DNA of 64,000 nucleotides from CAZGUG01 sp964625335. GTDB taxonomy: Bacteria; Bacillota; Clostridia; Ch29. Both the position numbers and the translations under genes were made by a program. Shown here one piece after another: positions 1 to 7,480 of the stretch (the stretch's first letter is position 1; every line of letters begins with the position of its first letter). The notes under the pieces were generated by a model that was not told the DNA's origin, did not search any database, and saw only the letters and a program-made list of their open reading frames with translations. The stretch lies in NCBI GenBank assembly GCA_964625335.1, contig CAZVBE010000009.1, positions 1 through 64,000 on the forward strand, read 5' to 3'.

Positions 1-295
1 GTTTAGTGTCCGGATAATTCCGGTTTAGCCGTCCGGATACGCCGGAATATGCAAATACGGACCAAGTAAATTTAGCATTAATTAAATTGTTTTTATCAAC
101 GATAGTTTTGTCTGATATTTGTCTTAAACAATCTTTTGCTTTAGTTGTATAATCTATGTATTGTTTGATTAATTCTAAAATGTCTTGAGGCATCTCTTGT
201 TCGCAATTTTGGCAAATAATAGATTCTTTATTGTAAATATTAGTTTCTGATATACGAAAAGATTCGCCACACATACATTTTATTTTAATCATCAT
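1..295 (-). CDS. Small Cys4 zinc-ribbon-like protein, 3' end beyond window
   Basis: Open minus-strand frame of 98 codons running off the left edge without a stop. It begins ATG-ATG at 295 behind a good ribosome binding site (AAAGGAGGTGG, about 7 nt away). The N-terminus has two cysteine pairs (KCMCGES near residues 6-9 and ICQNCE near 33-36), which looks like a small zinc ribbon. The rest is a Lys/Asn/Ile-rich, probably helical stretch. Base composition is AT-rich like the next three genes. It lies just beyond the attC-like palindrome at 350-426, so it may be the gene of the next cassette. Family not recognised; function unknown. Confidence 0.6.
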   Translation of the reverse strand, partial: MMIKIKCMCGESFRISETNIYNKESIICQNCEQEMPQDILELIKQYIDYTTKAKDCLRQISDKTIVDKNNLINAKFTWSVFAYSGVSGRLNRNYPDTK

Positions 296-349
296 ACTTC
301 CCCACCTCCTTTCAATGAAACTGAGGGGAATACTTGGGTGGAAAATTTA

Positions 350-426
350 GGTTAACGTTCCCGGTATTACCGTAGCGTCCCAACCACATTCATATTTGCT
401 AAGTTACGGTAATACCGTGTTATCGG
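350..426 (-). repeat. attC-like imperfect palindrome (site C)
   Basis: Core GGTTAAC (350-356), GTTCC, arm CGGTATTACCGTA (362-374), 30-nt loop, arm TACGGTAATACCG (405-417), core GTTATC (419-424). The 13-bp arms are perfectly complementary and each arm is itself nearly palindromic. The order core-spacer-arm-loop-arm-core is that of an integron attC recombination site. AACGTTCC at the core/arm junction is shared with the site at 1638. It separates two AT-rich genes. A duplicated operator is the alternative. Confidence 0.5.
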
Positions 427-480
427 ATGGATGAGACCCCCGAAGCCAGAGTGCGACAGGACGTCGTACCCTTTAAAACT

Positions 481-1503
481 TTATACGGAATAAACTTTAT
501 TAAGTACTTCTATTAATAACTTACCTTCATCAATAGTAAGATAAGGTACTTTTATTGTTCTTGCCCAATAAAAAGATTTGCCTGTCAACTCACTAACTTT
601 GCTAAATGGGATGTATTTTAAGTCATCATAACTTTCGGGCACAGGCGTTAAAAAATCAACATCGTGATATTTCTCTTGCTCACCATTATTAGAAGTTGTT
701 TTTGTTTTTCCCTTTACAATAGCTACAGCAACTATGCCATAGCCTTTGTGTGAATAAAAAACCATATCACCTTTATGCAAATAGTCCGCACAATAAGCTA
801 CATTACCATAAGCGGACACTCTCTTCTTGTCGAACATTTCCCAAATTGAATTTTCGTCATAGCTTCTATTCGTATCAAATAATACAGCCTTTGTCACTAA
901 CTCATTTTCATGTATGTCATAAGGTTTTGAAAAGAATTCAAAATATGTTTTATTTTCAATTTTATAAAGTCTATATGGGATAAAGTCTATATCAATACCT
1001 TTAGACTTCCAATAATCCACACCCTGTATTAGCGAAATGTTTGCTGCATTACCAACTACATATAACTTTTGATTACGATTAAATTGAGAGGGTTTTATTT
1101 GTTCATCAAGACCAAACGCCTCACTATGTGATAGCGACAGATCCTTTGCAGACTCACCCTTTGAAGCGATGTATTTATTAAACCTATCGTTTAGTTGGCC
1201 ATATGTCCAAAGACCTGCATCTTGAGCGTAGCGTAGTACCTGCAATGCAGCTTCCCCACAAGCTATATCTCTTTTTAATTCAAATATTATAAGGTTACCT
1301 TTTTCATCTAACGCGTAAATATCTGCCTCTGCTTGCATCTGTCTTTCTTGAAAAATTGGCATAAGTGGAGAATCTTCAAAAAGCACATCAAAAAGGTTGT
1401 TAGCAAGTAAATTTTCTAGATCTTTCTCAAGTTTCTTTAAGTCAACAAGACTTAAGTAACTAACCGGCGAGAGTTTCTTACCATGTTCAAGTACATATAA
1501 CAT
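481..1503 (-). CDS. PD-(D/E)XK nuclease-like protein with C-terminal EVE/ASCH-like region
   Basis: 340 residues. The N-terminal third resembles DUF91/NucS-type endonuclease domains: an LEKDLENLL helix, then a D61-x13-E75-x-K77 pattern (DIYALDEKG...FELK), the PD-(D/E)XK catalytic signature. The C-terminal part (about 235-335) contains GDMVFYSHKGYGIVAVAIVKG, which recalls the beta-barrel of EVE/ASCH/PUA-like modified-base-binding domains; this half is a weaker call. A nuclease joined to a base reader would fit a restriction or defence role. Start ATG at 1503 follows GGAGAAGGAG. It stands alone between two attC-like palindromes and is AT-rich compared with the core genome. Confidence 0.6.
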   Translation of the reverse strand: MLYVLEHGKKLSPVSYLSLVDLKKLEKDLENLLANNLFDVLFEDSPLMPIFQERQMQAEADIYALDEKGNLIIFELKRDIACGEAALQVLRYAQDAGLWTYGQLNDRFNKYIASKGESAKDLSLSHSEAFGLDEQIKPSQFNRNQKLYVVGNAANISLIQGVDYWKSKGIDIDFIPYRLYKIENKTYFEFFSKPYDIHENELVTKAVLFDTNRSYDENSIWEMFDKKRVSAYGNVAYCADYLHKGDMVFYSHKGYGIVAVAIVKGKTKTTSNNGEQEKYHDVDFLTPVPESYDDLKYIPFSKVSELTGKSFYWARTIKVPYLTIDEGKLLIEVLNKVYSV

Positions 1504-1637
1504 ACAATATCATTCTCCTTCTCCAGAAATTACTTAAAAATACTGGTTACCTTATAAGAGAAAGTAAAATATACACAGCTTAAACGTTTAACCGGACAAA
1601 TTGGCCACACGAGGTGGGGACCATTGCCTCATCTTTC

Positions 1638-1805
1638 CGATAACGTTCCGGCTTCCCGACGCCCCTGAGCCGGACTTACAAAGCCCTTCTTCCTGGCGGT
1701 GCTTGTCACCCGGCGAAGGGGTGTGGCGCGCCTGCTTCAGCCTTACCCTCGACCCTTACTTCGTTGCCCCTGCTTTTCGCGCCGAATGGGAAGCCATGGT
1801 TATGC
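1638..1805 (-). repeat. attC-like imperfect palindrome (site B)
   Basis: Core CGATAAC (1638-1644), GTTCC, arm GGCTTCCC (1650-1657), about 130 nt of GC-rich structured sequence, arm GGGAAGCC (1788-1795), ATG, core GTTATGC (1799-1805). It shares AACGTTCC with site C, and an inner GTGCTTG...GGCGAA.GG block with the site at 3316. It contrasts sharply with the AT-rich genes on both sides. The architecture matches a long integron attC site. An open plus-strand frame across it looks accidental. Confidence 0.55.
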
Positions 1806-1825
1806 GACGTCGCTGTAGTAATTAG

Positions 1826-2875
1826 TTAGACTTTTTCACATAAGTATAGTTCTTTATAAAAAATACACCTTCCCCTACAATCAGGTTTAAAATCGCATTC
1901 CGTAATGCAATTGTTTTTAACCGCATTACGGTAATCATTAAGCTTATTTGTCCAAATAGTCTCAAATTCATGTTCTTTCAAATTAAACATATAGTTCTTT
2001 TGATTATTGAAAGAACATGGAGAAACATTTAATTCTTCATCAATATAAACTGAGAAAAAACCACATTCACAACTGTCTAAATAATCCCTATCAATGGAGG
2101 TATTTCTTATAAGTAAAGGTACAAAACAGGCATCGAAACCAACTTTTATAACTGAAGTAGGCTGTGTAATTAATGCAGTAAACTCTTTTAATAAATTGTA
2201 TGATCTTATACAATCTTCTTTCTTTGCTCTCCCTGATGGTTTAAAAGTTAGAAATATTATTGCGTTAAAACAGTATAGGAACTCATCATATTTTCCTTGA
2301 AGAATCTTGATAGCATCCTTTAATGTTCTTTCAGAGAGTACATAATGGATATTGGTCTTTATACCTAATCTTTTTAGCTCCAATCCAATATTCATTAGCG
2401 AATACATACTTAAATCTTCTCTATAAGGATCGTAAGAAATTGCTATAGCTCCACAATATTTTTTTGAAGCTTTTAGTATCTCTTTTGTAAAATGAGTACC
2501 ATTTGTTGTATAGTTTGGTATAACGCCGTGCTCTTTAGTCGTTTTTAATATGTCAATAATGTCAGGGTGAAGTAAAGGTTCTCCCCCACCAAGTGCAATT
2601 TGGAATACGGAACCATATTGCTTATTAGTTAATGCTTCTAAAACATAAATATAGTCATTTAAAGAAATAGCTTTTCCATGTACAGTACTATCACGATAGC
2701 AGTATACACAATTTTGGGTGCAATAGTTTGATATTGAGATATCCGCTAATTCAGGCCACGGAGCAATGGTCGGGTTGTCACTAAAAACACTACCCCATCT
2801 AAAAGTTTGGCCAGTTGACTGATTCCCAATAAAATTATAGCCTTCACTATGTCTTCTTATTAAGTCGGTTTTCAT
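1826..2875 (-). CDS. Radical SAM/SPASM-type enzyme, possible peptide or protein maturase
   Basis: 349 residues. The radical SAM cluster motif is C52-x3-C56-x2-C59 (CTQNCVYC), followed by the SAM-binding GGGEP at 96-100. The C-terminus carries a SPASM-like cysteine set: C269, C271, C287, C323, C327, C333, C337 and C346, enough for one or two extra Fe-S clusters. SPASM enzymes usually modify ribosomally made peptides or proteins. The N-terminus (FIGNQSTGQTFRWG, APWPELADISIS) looks like a family-specific substrate or leader region. Its ATG overlaps the upstream gene's TGA by one base (TGATG), so translation is coupled to the DFVTNSSS protein, the obvious candidate partner or substrate. The product is unknown. 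Confidence 0.75.
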   Translation of the reverse strand: MKTDLIRRHSEGYNFIGNQSTGQTFRWGSVFSDNPTIAPWPELADISISNYCTQNCVYCYRDSTVHGKAISLNDYIYVLEALTNKQYGSVFQIALGGGEPLLHPDIIDILKTTKEHGVIPNYTTNGTHFTKEILKASKKYCGAIAISYDPYREDLSMYSLMNIGLELKRLGIKTNIHYVLSERTLKDAIKILQGKYDEFLYCFNAIIFLTFKPSGRAKKEDCIRSYNLLKEFTALITQPTSVIKVGFDACFVPLLIRNTSIDRDYLDSCECGFFSVYIDEELNVSPCSFNNQKNYMFNLKEHEFETIWTNKLNDYRNAVKNNCITECDFKPDCRGRCIFYKELYLCEKV

Positions 2876-3258
2876 CAGAATGTATCCACCATTGTGGCTC
2901 CAAAACAGTATAGTTGTTGTATTTCGCCATCAATCAGAATTCCGTAAATAATACCCCACATTTCTTCATCAGAGCACTTACTGAAATCAGCATCAAATAA
3001 TGTGCCTTTCTTTGAGTAATCCTTGTAATCAATCCCATCTCCATCTGACCTGAATCTAACACTCATTGAATATAGTTCTTCCCCGTTAACATTTACGATT
3101 TTACCTTTCTCCAGCATCTCTTTTCTTAAAAACCTAATTAACTGTCCGTACCCAGCTTTAGTTAAATGCTCTGCCCAAAGATCTCCCATCTCTTTTTTCA
3201 TTGTTAAGATGTAGCTTACTGAACTGCTATTAGTCACAAAATCTCCCCGAATCTTCAT
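2875..3258 (-). CDS. DFVTNSSS-motif protein, coupled to radical SAM enzyme
   Basis: 127 residues from ATG 3258, chosen because AAAGGAG lies about 10 nt upstream; the earlier ATG at 3306 has no such site and lies next to the palindrome. The N-terminus MKIRGDFVTNSSSVSYILT matches a Ser/Asn-rich start (R-x-D-F-V-T-N-S-S-S-x-S) that I recall from many otherwise unrelated uncharacterised bacterial proteins. The remainder (helical, with SMSVRFRSDGDGIDY and a final YCFGATMVDTF) is unfamiliar. It contains two cysteines. It is translationally coupled to the following radical SAM gene and both sit in one putative cassette. It may be a modification substrate or accessory factor; this is inference. Confidence 0.65.
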   Translation of the reverse strand: MKIRGDFVTNSSSVSYILTMKKEMGDLWAEHLTKAGYGQLIRFLRKEMLEKGKIVNVNGEELYSMSVRFRSDGDGIDYKDYSKKGTLFDADFSKCSDEEMWGIIYGILIDGEIQQLYCFGATMVDTF

Positions 3259-3315
3259 GTTCTCCACTCCTTTTTTTAAATATTTGTTCTCTAGCGAATC
3301 ATGCATAGCGATGTT

Positions 3316-3460
3316 GCATAACGTGGCGCGGGTTTGCGAAGTCCTTGAGCCTTAGTGCTTGCACTTGGCGAAAGGATTTAGCAAACCTGCTGATAGGCGA
3401 TGATGCGAGCGCTTTGCGCGAGCTAGCCTATCAGCGGGTGTAACCCGCGCCACGATAGGC
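3316..3460 (-). repeat. attC-like structured palindrome (site A)
   Basis: Core GCATAAC (3316-3322), arm GTGGCGCGGGTT (3323-3334), nested hairpin CTGATAGGC/GCCTATCAG (3390-3398, 3426-3434), arm AACCCGCGCCAC (3442-3453), degenerate core GATAGGC. A third hairpin ATAGGCAGAC/GTCTGCCTAT (3455-3464, 3486-3495) follows. Read on the minus strand, CGTTATGCAACATCGC at its end matches GGTTATGCGACGTCGC at site B (1798-1813) at 13 of 16 positions. It precedes the DFVTNSSS/radical SAM pair and would be the cassette boundary on that side. Confidence 0.5.
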
Positions 3461-3503
3461 AGACCAAGTGAGCGCAGCGAGCAATGTCTGCCTATCTATT
3501 GCA

Positions 3504-3569
3504 TTCGCGAATATAGGTTCGTTTTCTAGTCCTCCAAAGGTGGATTTGCGAACCTTAGTTCGCGAATAT
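3504..3569. repeat. Direct and inverted repeat cluster
   Basis: TTCGCGAATAT occurs twice in direct orientation (3504-3514, 3559-3569) around an inverted pair GGTTCG/CGAACC (3516-3521, 3549-3554). It lies between the attC-like site A and the recombinase remnant, the position where an attI-like recombination site or recombinase binding sites would be expected. No function is shown by the sequence. Confidence 0.4.
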
Positions 3570-3599
3570 CTGCTTATGGTTGTAATTCTATTTTAGTAG

Positions 3600-3945
3600 C
3601 CTGTCCAACGGGCTTTTTATTCTACCAAGGTTTGCTTGGGTTATATGGGTATATATTTTGTAGGTTTCGTTATATGTACATATTCTTTTATGCATCTAAT
3701 GCGGTTTCTGAAAGAATTGTATTTCTGTCTTTTTTACCTTTTCCTTGGCGTATATGCATTAACATTCTATCGCTATCGATATCATCTATCTTCAATCTCA
3801 CAACTTCGCCAACCCGAAGACCTGCCGAATAAGTATGAGAAACCCCTAATCATTCTAATAATTCTACACAAAATATACATTTCCTTCTATTTCATCTATA
3901 AATTGCAATGATTATCTGTAATAACTTGAGGGATTGTTTGTTTTT
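3600..3945 (-). pseudogene. Tyrosine recombinase/integrase remnant
   Basis: A clean open stretch at 3688-3849 reads SHTYSAGLRVGEVVRLKIDD then RQGKGKKDRNTILSETALD. This is the patch around the first catalytic Arg (AGLRVGEV) and the beta-hairpin Lys (QGKGKKDR) of tyrosine recombinases. Frame breaks interrupt it on both sides: a TAA at 3688 after which KEYVHITKPTKYIYP resumes in another frame, and an N-terminal fragment resembling IPQVITDNH further upstream. The C-terminal Arg and nucleophile Tyr are missing, so it is inactive. It lies at the end of the cassette-like genes, where an integron integrase would be, but the fragment cannot be told apart from a general XerC/D-like or phage integrase. 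Confidence 0.7.
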
Positions 3946-4011
3946 TCTGCAAATAATGCAAAAAAGGCCTCTATTTTGCATTTCTGGGTTTAGGCCAAGA
4001 TAAGTAAGGTT

Positions 4012-4047
4012 AAGGGCAGCCTCCGCTTATGAGGCTGCCCTTCTTTT
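4012..4047. terminator. Bidirectional rho-independent terminator
   Basis: GGGCAGCCTC/GAGGCTGCCC stem (4014-4023, 4031-4040) with TTCTTTT on the plus side and a weaker TTAACCTT tail on the minus side. It ends the liv operon and separates it from the accessory region. Confidence 0.75.
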
Positions 4048-4143
4048 GTCCACCCTTCCCATGGTCATTACCGTCAAATGGGTATCCTGTCACCGGAGAG
4101 CGGTTTCAAGGAACGGGCTTCGTATCAAAGGCGGGCAGTCATT

Positions 4144-4851
4144 CTATTGTTTTCTGCCAAGGTATGCCTCCTGGATCGATTTGTCCCTCAAAAGCTCCCG
4201 GGCGCTGCCCTCCATGGTAATTCTGCCCTGTTCAAGAACGTAGGCCTTATCGGCCACCGACAGGGCCTTGTATGCGTTCTGCTCGACCAGCAGTATGGTC
4301 TTGTTCATGCTCTTTATGTCCTCTATTATTTCGAATATTGTCTTTACAAGCAGCGGCGCAAGGCCCAGTGAAGGCTCGTCAAGCAGCACAAGCTCGGGGC
4401 TGCTCATAAGCCCTCTGCCCATGGCCAGCATCTGCTGCTCTCCGCCCGAAAGGGTTCCCGCCACCTGGTTAATCCTTTCCTCAAGCCTTGGAAAAAGCTT
4501 AAAAACTGTCCTCAGGTCATTCTCTATGCCTTTAGCATCCCTTCTCAGGTACGCGCCCATCATAAGGTTTTCCCGGACGGTCAGGTTGGCAAAAACCAAC
4601 CTTCCCTCGGGCACCTGGGATATCCCCTCCTTCACTATCCTGTGGGGTAACCTTGGCAGGTCCCTGCCCTTGTACTTAATGCGTCCTTCCTTAGGCTTTA
4701 CTATCCCGGATATGGTATTAAGGAGGGTTGACTTCCCGGCTCCGTTGGAGCCTATTATGGATACTATCTGCCCTTCCTGTACATCTATGCTTATACCCTT
4801 AAGGGCGTGTATGCCTCCATAAAAAACGCTTAGGTTCTCTACTTTTAGCAA
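4144..4851 (-). CDS. livF: Branched-chain amino acid ABC transporter ATPase LivF
   Basis: 235 residues, the usual LivF length. One of the two cytoplasmic ATPases that drive uptake of branched-chain amino acids or related substrates. Walker A GSNGAGKST near residue 35, Q-loop region, signature LSGGEQQMLAMGRGLM, Walker B ELVLLDEPSLGL and a switch His/Gln region (LLVEQNA). The EPSLGLAP sequence after Walker B is typical of LivF rather than LivG. It is last in the operon and overlaps livG by 7 nt. A terminator lies about 100 bp downstream. Confidence 0.93.
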   Translation of the reverse strand: MLKVENLSVFYGGIHALKGISIDVQEGQIVSIIGSNGAGKSTLLNTISGIVKPKEGRIKYKGRDLPRLPHRIVKEGISQVPEGRLVFANLTVRENLMMGAYLRRDAKGIENDLRTVFKLFPRLEERINQVAGTLSGGEQQMLAMGRGLMSSPELVLLDEPSLGLAPLLVKTIFEIIEDIKSMNKTILLVEQNAYKALSVADKAYVLEQGRITMEGSARELLRDKSIQEAYLGRKQ

Positions 4852-5621
4852 ACTACTACCTCCTTCTCCCCGAGATACGCTTCAATAACCTTCGGATTGG
4901 CCTGAACCTGCTGCGCCGTCCCTTCGGCCAGCTTCTTTCCGAAATTCAGCACAACAATCCTTTCGCAGACACCCATTATCAGATCCATATGGTGTTCAAT
5001 TACAACAACCGTCAGGTTAAATCTGTCCCTTATTTCCTTGATAAGCTCCATAAGTCTCGCTGTCTCGTCCGGATTCATGCCCGCCGCCGGCTCATCCAGC
5101 ATAAGCAGCTTGGGCCTTGACGCCAGAGCCCTTGCAATTTCCAGTCTTCTCTGCAGTCCATAGGGAAGGTTCCCGGCCACGACGTCCTTCCTGTCCTCAA
5201 GACCCATTATGCTCATGAGCTCTTGTGCCTGTTCAAACAGGCCCTTTTCCTCCGCCTTGAATTTCCTGTTCCTTATTACTGCATCAAGCAGACTGTATCT
5301 TGCATTGTGGTGGCACGCCGTCAGTATATTGTCATAGGTGGTCAGCTTTTTGAACAGCCTGATATTCTGAAAGGTCCTGGTTATACCCATCTCCGCCACC
5401 CTGTACGGTTCCAGCGAATTGGTGCCCCGGCCTTCAAATAGTATTTCTCCTTCGGTTACCTTGTAGATACCGGTAATTAAATTGAATATGGTGGTCTTGC
5501 CGGCCCCGTTGGGACCTATAAGGCCGAAAATGCTGTCCTTTTCCACCTCAAAGCTTACATTTCCCACCGCCGTCAACCCGCCAAACTGTTTGGTTACATT
5601 CTTGAGCTCCAGCACCTTCAT
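4845..5621 (-). CDS. livG: Branched-chain amino acid ABC transporter ATPase LivG
   Basis: 258 residues. Second ATPase of the Liv transporter. Walker A GPNGAGKTT, the GITRTFQNIRLF motif characteristic of LivG, signature LPYGLQRRLEIARALAS, Walker B KLLMLDEPAAGMNP, switch His in VVVIEHHMDLIM. The C-terminal extension (KVIEAYLGEKE) is also typical. Its start overlaps the livM stop by 4 nt (ATGA) and its end overlaps livF, so the ATPases are co-translated with the permeases. Confidence 0.93.
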   Translation of the reverse strand: MKVLELKNVTKQFGGLTAVGNVSFEVEKDSIFGLIGPNGAGKTTIFNLITGIYKVTEGEILFEGRGTNSLEPYRVAEMGITRTFQNIRLFKKLTTYDNILTACHHNARYSLLDAVIRNRKFKAEEKGLFEQAQELMSIMGLEDRKDVVAGNLPYGLQRRLEIARALASRPKLLMLDEPAAGMNPDETARLMELIKEIRDRFNLTVVVIEHHMDLIMGVCERIVVLNFGKKLAEGTAQQVQANPKVIEAYLGEKEVVVC

Positions 5622-6517
5622 TTTTTATCTCCCCCCACCGCCTGCTTTTTCCCCACAGACCCTGGTAAACGGGAGAAAAGCTTTTTAATGTTTGTGGGGG
5701 TAATTTCATATCCCCCCATCAGACCCTGTGGTCTTGTTATCATTATGAATACCACCGCAGCACCGTACACAACCAGTCTCCATATCGCAAAGGTCCGCAG
5801 CAGCTCGGGCAGCGAAGTGAGAACCAGAGCGCCTATCACGCTGCCGGATATACTGCCCAGTCCTCCGAAAATGACCGTTATTGTAAGCTCGGTGGATTTA
5901 ACAAACTGAAACATTTTAGGCTGCAAAAAACCCAGATAATGGCCCAAAAGCCCCCCGGCGATTCCTGCATAGGCTGCGCTTATCATTAATGCAGTCATTT
6001 TGTACCGGAACACGTTTATGCCGATGGTCTGGGATGCCATCTCCTCCTCCCGGATAGCCTTGAAATTCCTCCCGTGCCTTGAGCGTATAAGATTGGCAAG
6101 GACCGCTATCCCAATGATGTCCAGAATAACAACGGTGGTTAAGTTTGTGCTCACCGGTATGCCGGGCCAGCCCCTTGCCCCTCCGAAATACTGAACATTG
6201 TCCAGGATAAGTCTTATGGCTTCTCCGAAACCCAAGGTGGCGATACAAAAATAGTCCCCCTTCAGGTTGAGCGTGAGCCTGCCAATGAAAAAGCTTGCCA
6301 TGGCGGCCCCCGTTGCCCCCAATAGAAGGGCCGGGACAAAGGGCAGGCCCAGTTTGATTGTACCCATAGCGGTAACATAGGCCCCTATGGCCATAAAGCC
6401 GGCATGGCCGAAGGAAAACAGCCCGGTAAAACCGGTTAAAAGCGACAGCCCCAATACCGCCATAAGGTTAATCCCCGACAGTATCAAAATTCCCTTTATA
6501 TAAAACCAGTCCATCAT
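5618..6517 (-). CDS. livM: Branched-chain amino acid ABC transporter permease LivM
   Basis: 299 residues, about 8-9 hydrophobic segments. The family signature GLNLMAVLGLSLLTGFTGLFSFGHAGFMAIGAY-like region lies in the first 50 residues, and the EAA-like loop is IREEEMASQTIGINVFRYK. Forms the membrane pore with LivH. Two in-frame ATGs (6517 and 6514) follow AAAGGGGGG, so the exact start is uncertain by one codon. It lies 10 nt after livH. The C-terminal 30 residues are basic and cytoplasmic. Confidence 0.92.
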   Translation of the reverse strand: MMDWFYIKGILILSGINLMAVLGLSLLTGFTGLFSFGHAGFMAIGAYVTAMGTIKLGLPFVPALLLGATGAAMASFFIGRLTLNLKGDYFCIATLGFGEAIRLILDNVQYFGGARGWPGIPVSTNLTTVVILDIIGIAVLANLIRSRHGRNFKAIREEEMASQTIGINVFRYKMTALMISAAYAGIAGGLLGHYLGFLQPKMFQFVKSTELTITVIFGGLGSISGSVIGALVLTSLPELLRTFAIWRLVVYGAAVVFIMITRPQGLMGGYEITPTNIKKLFSRLPGSVGKKQAVGGDKK

Positions 6518-6527
6518 ATGCCCCCCT

Positions 6528-7409
6528 TTAAGCCTTATCCTCTGTGGTTTTGCCCATAAGGCCCCTTGGGCGTATCACAAGTATGAATATTAAAAGAACA
6601 AAGGCAATTAAGTCCCGAAACTGCGAGGAAAGATACCCCGAAGTAAAGGTTTCAATAATACCCAGCAGTATCGAGCCTATAACCGCACCGGGAAGGCTTC
6701 CGAGGCCTCCGAAAACAGCTGCTATAAAGGATTTTAGCGTTATATTCCCTATCTGCGGATAGACGGTGTATTTCATTCCGAACAGTATGCCGGCAATACC
6801 TGCCAAAAGTCCGCCCAGCCCGAAGACTATAAGAATTATCCTGTCGGTATTCACGCCCATAAGGGCGCTGGCCCTAAGATTGTATGCACTGGCCCTTATG
6901 CCCATACCCGTCCTTGTCTTTTCTATTATAAAGATAAGCAGCGCCAGGCTTACCGCCGATATAACAAACATCATAACGTCAAGCCGCCCTATGTTCACCC
7001 CTGCAACAATAAAGGGAGTTGTCCCAAACACCCTCGGATAGGTCCTGAAGGTAGGTCCTATAGGTGAGGCGATGATTATGTTTTCCAAAAAAATCGAAAC
7101 GCCCATAGCCGATATTATGAAATACAGGAAAGGTGCGTTCCTTTTCCTCAAGGGGCTGTAAGCTACCCTTTCAATAACTACTGCCAGCAGTCCCGTTCCA
7201 AAGGCTGCAAGGCAAAAGGCGACAGCAAAGGGCATCTCAAAGGCGGTCATCGCAAAGAAGCCGATATAGGCCCCGATCATAATTACGCCCCCATGGGCAA
7301 AATTGCTGAAGTTCATTATGCTGTAAACAAGGGAGTAACCAACCGCCATCAATGCGTAAACGCTACCTATTGACAGCCCGTTGATTAACTGTTGAAAAAA
7401 ACCGGACAT
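6528..7409 (-). CDS. livH: Branched-chain amino acid ABC transporter permease LivH
   Basis: 293 residues, normal for LivH, with about eight membrane segments. Typical features are LINGLSIGSVYALMAVGYSLVY at the start, NFAHGG, and the C-terminal AVFGGLGSLPGAVIGSILLG block shared with LivM. A strong ribosome binding site (AGGAGGTAAAAC) precedes ATG 7409. It partners LivM. Gene order substrate-binding protein-H-M-G-F is the standard Liv arrangement. Confidence 0.93.
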   Translation of the reverse strand: MSGFFQQLINGLSIGSVYALMAVGYSLVYSIMNFSNFAHGGVIMIGAYIGFFAMTAFEMPFAVAFCLAAFGTGLLAVVIERVAYSPLRKRNAPFLYFIISAMGVSIFLENIIIASPIGPTFRTYPRVFGTTPFIVAGVNIGRLDVMMFVISAVSLALLIFIIEKTRTGMGIRASAYNLRASALMGVNTDRIILIVFGLGGLLAGIAGILFGMKYTVYPQIGNITLKSFIAAVFGGLGSLPGAVIGSILLGIIETFTSGYLSSQFRDLIAFVLLIFILVIRPRGLMGKTTEDKA

Positions 7410-7480
7410 GTTTTACCTCCTCTGCGCAGCCCCATACAGACACCGGATTAAAGAGAAGAGAGGGTTTCCCCTCTCTAAAC

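Noticed and set aside
1601..1825. 74-codon plus-strand open frame
   Set aside because: It lies wholly across the attC-like palindrome at 1638-1805, has no ribosome binding site and no recognisable protein pattern.
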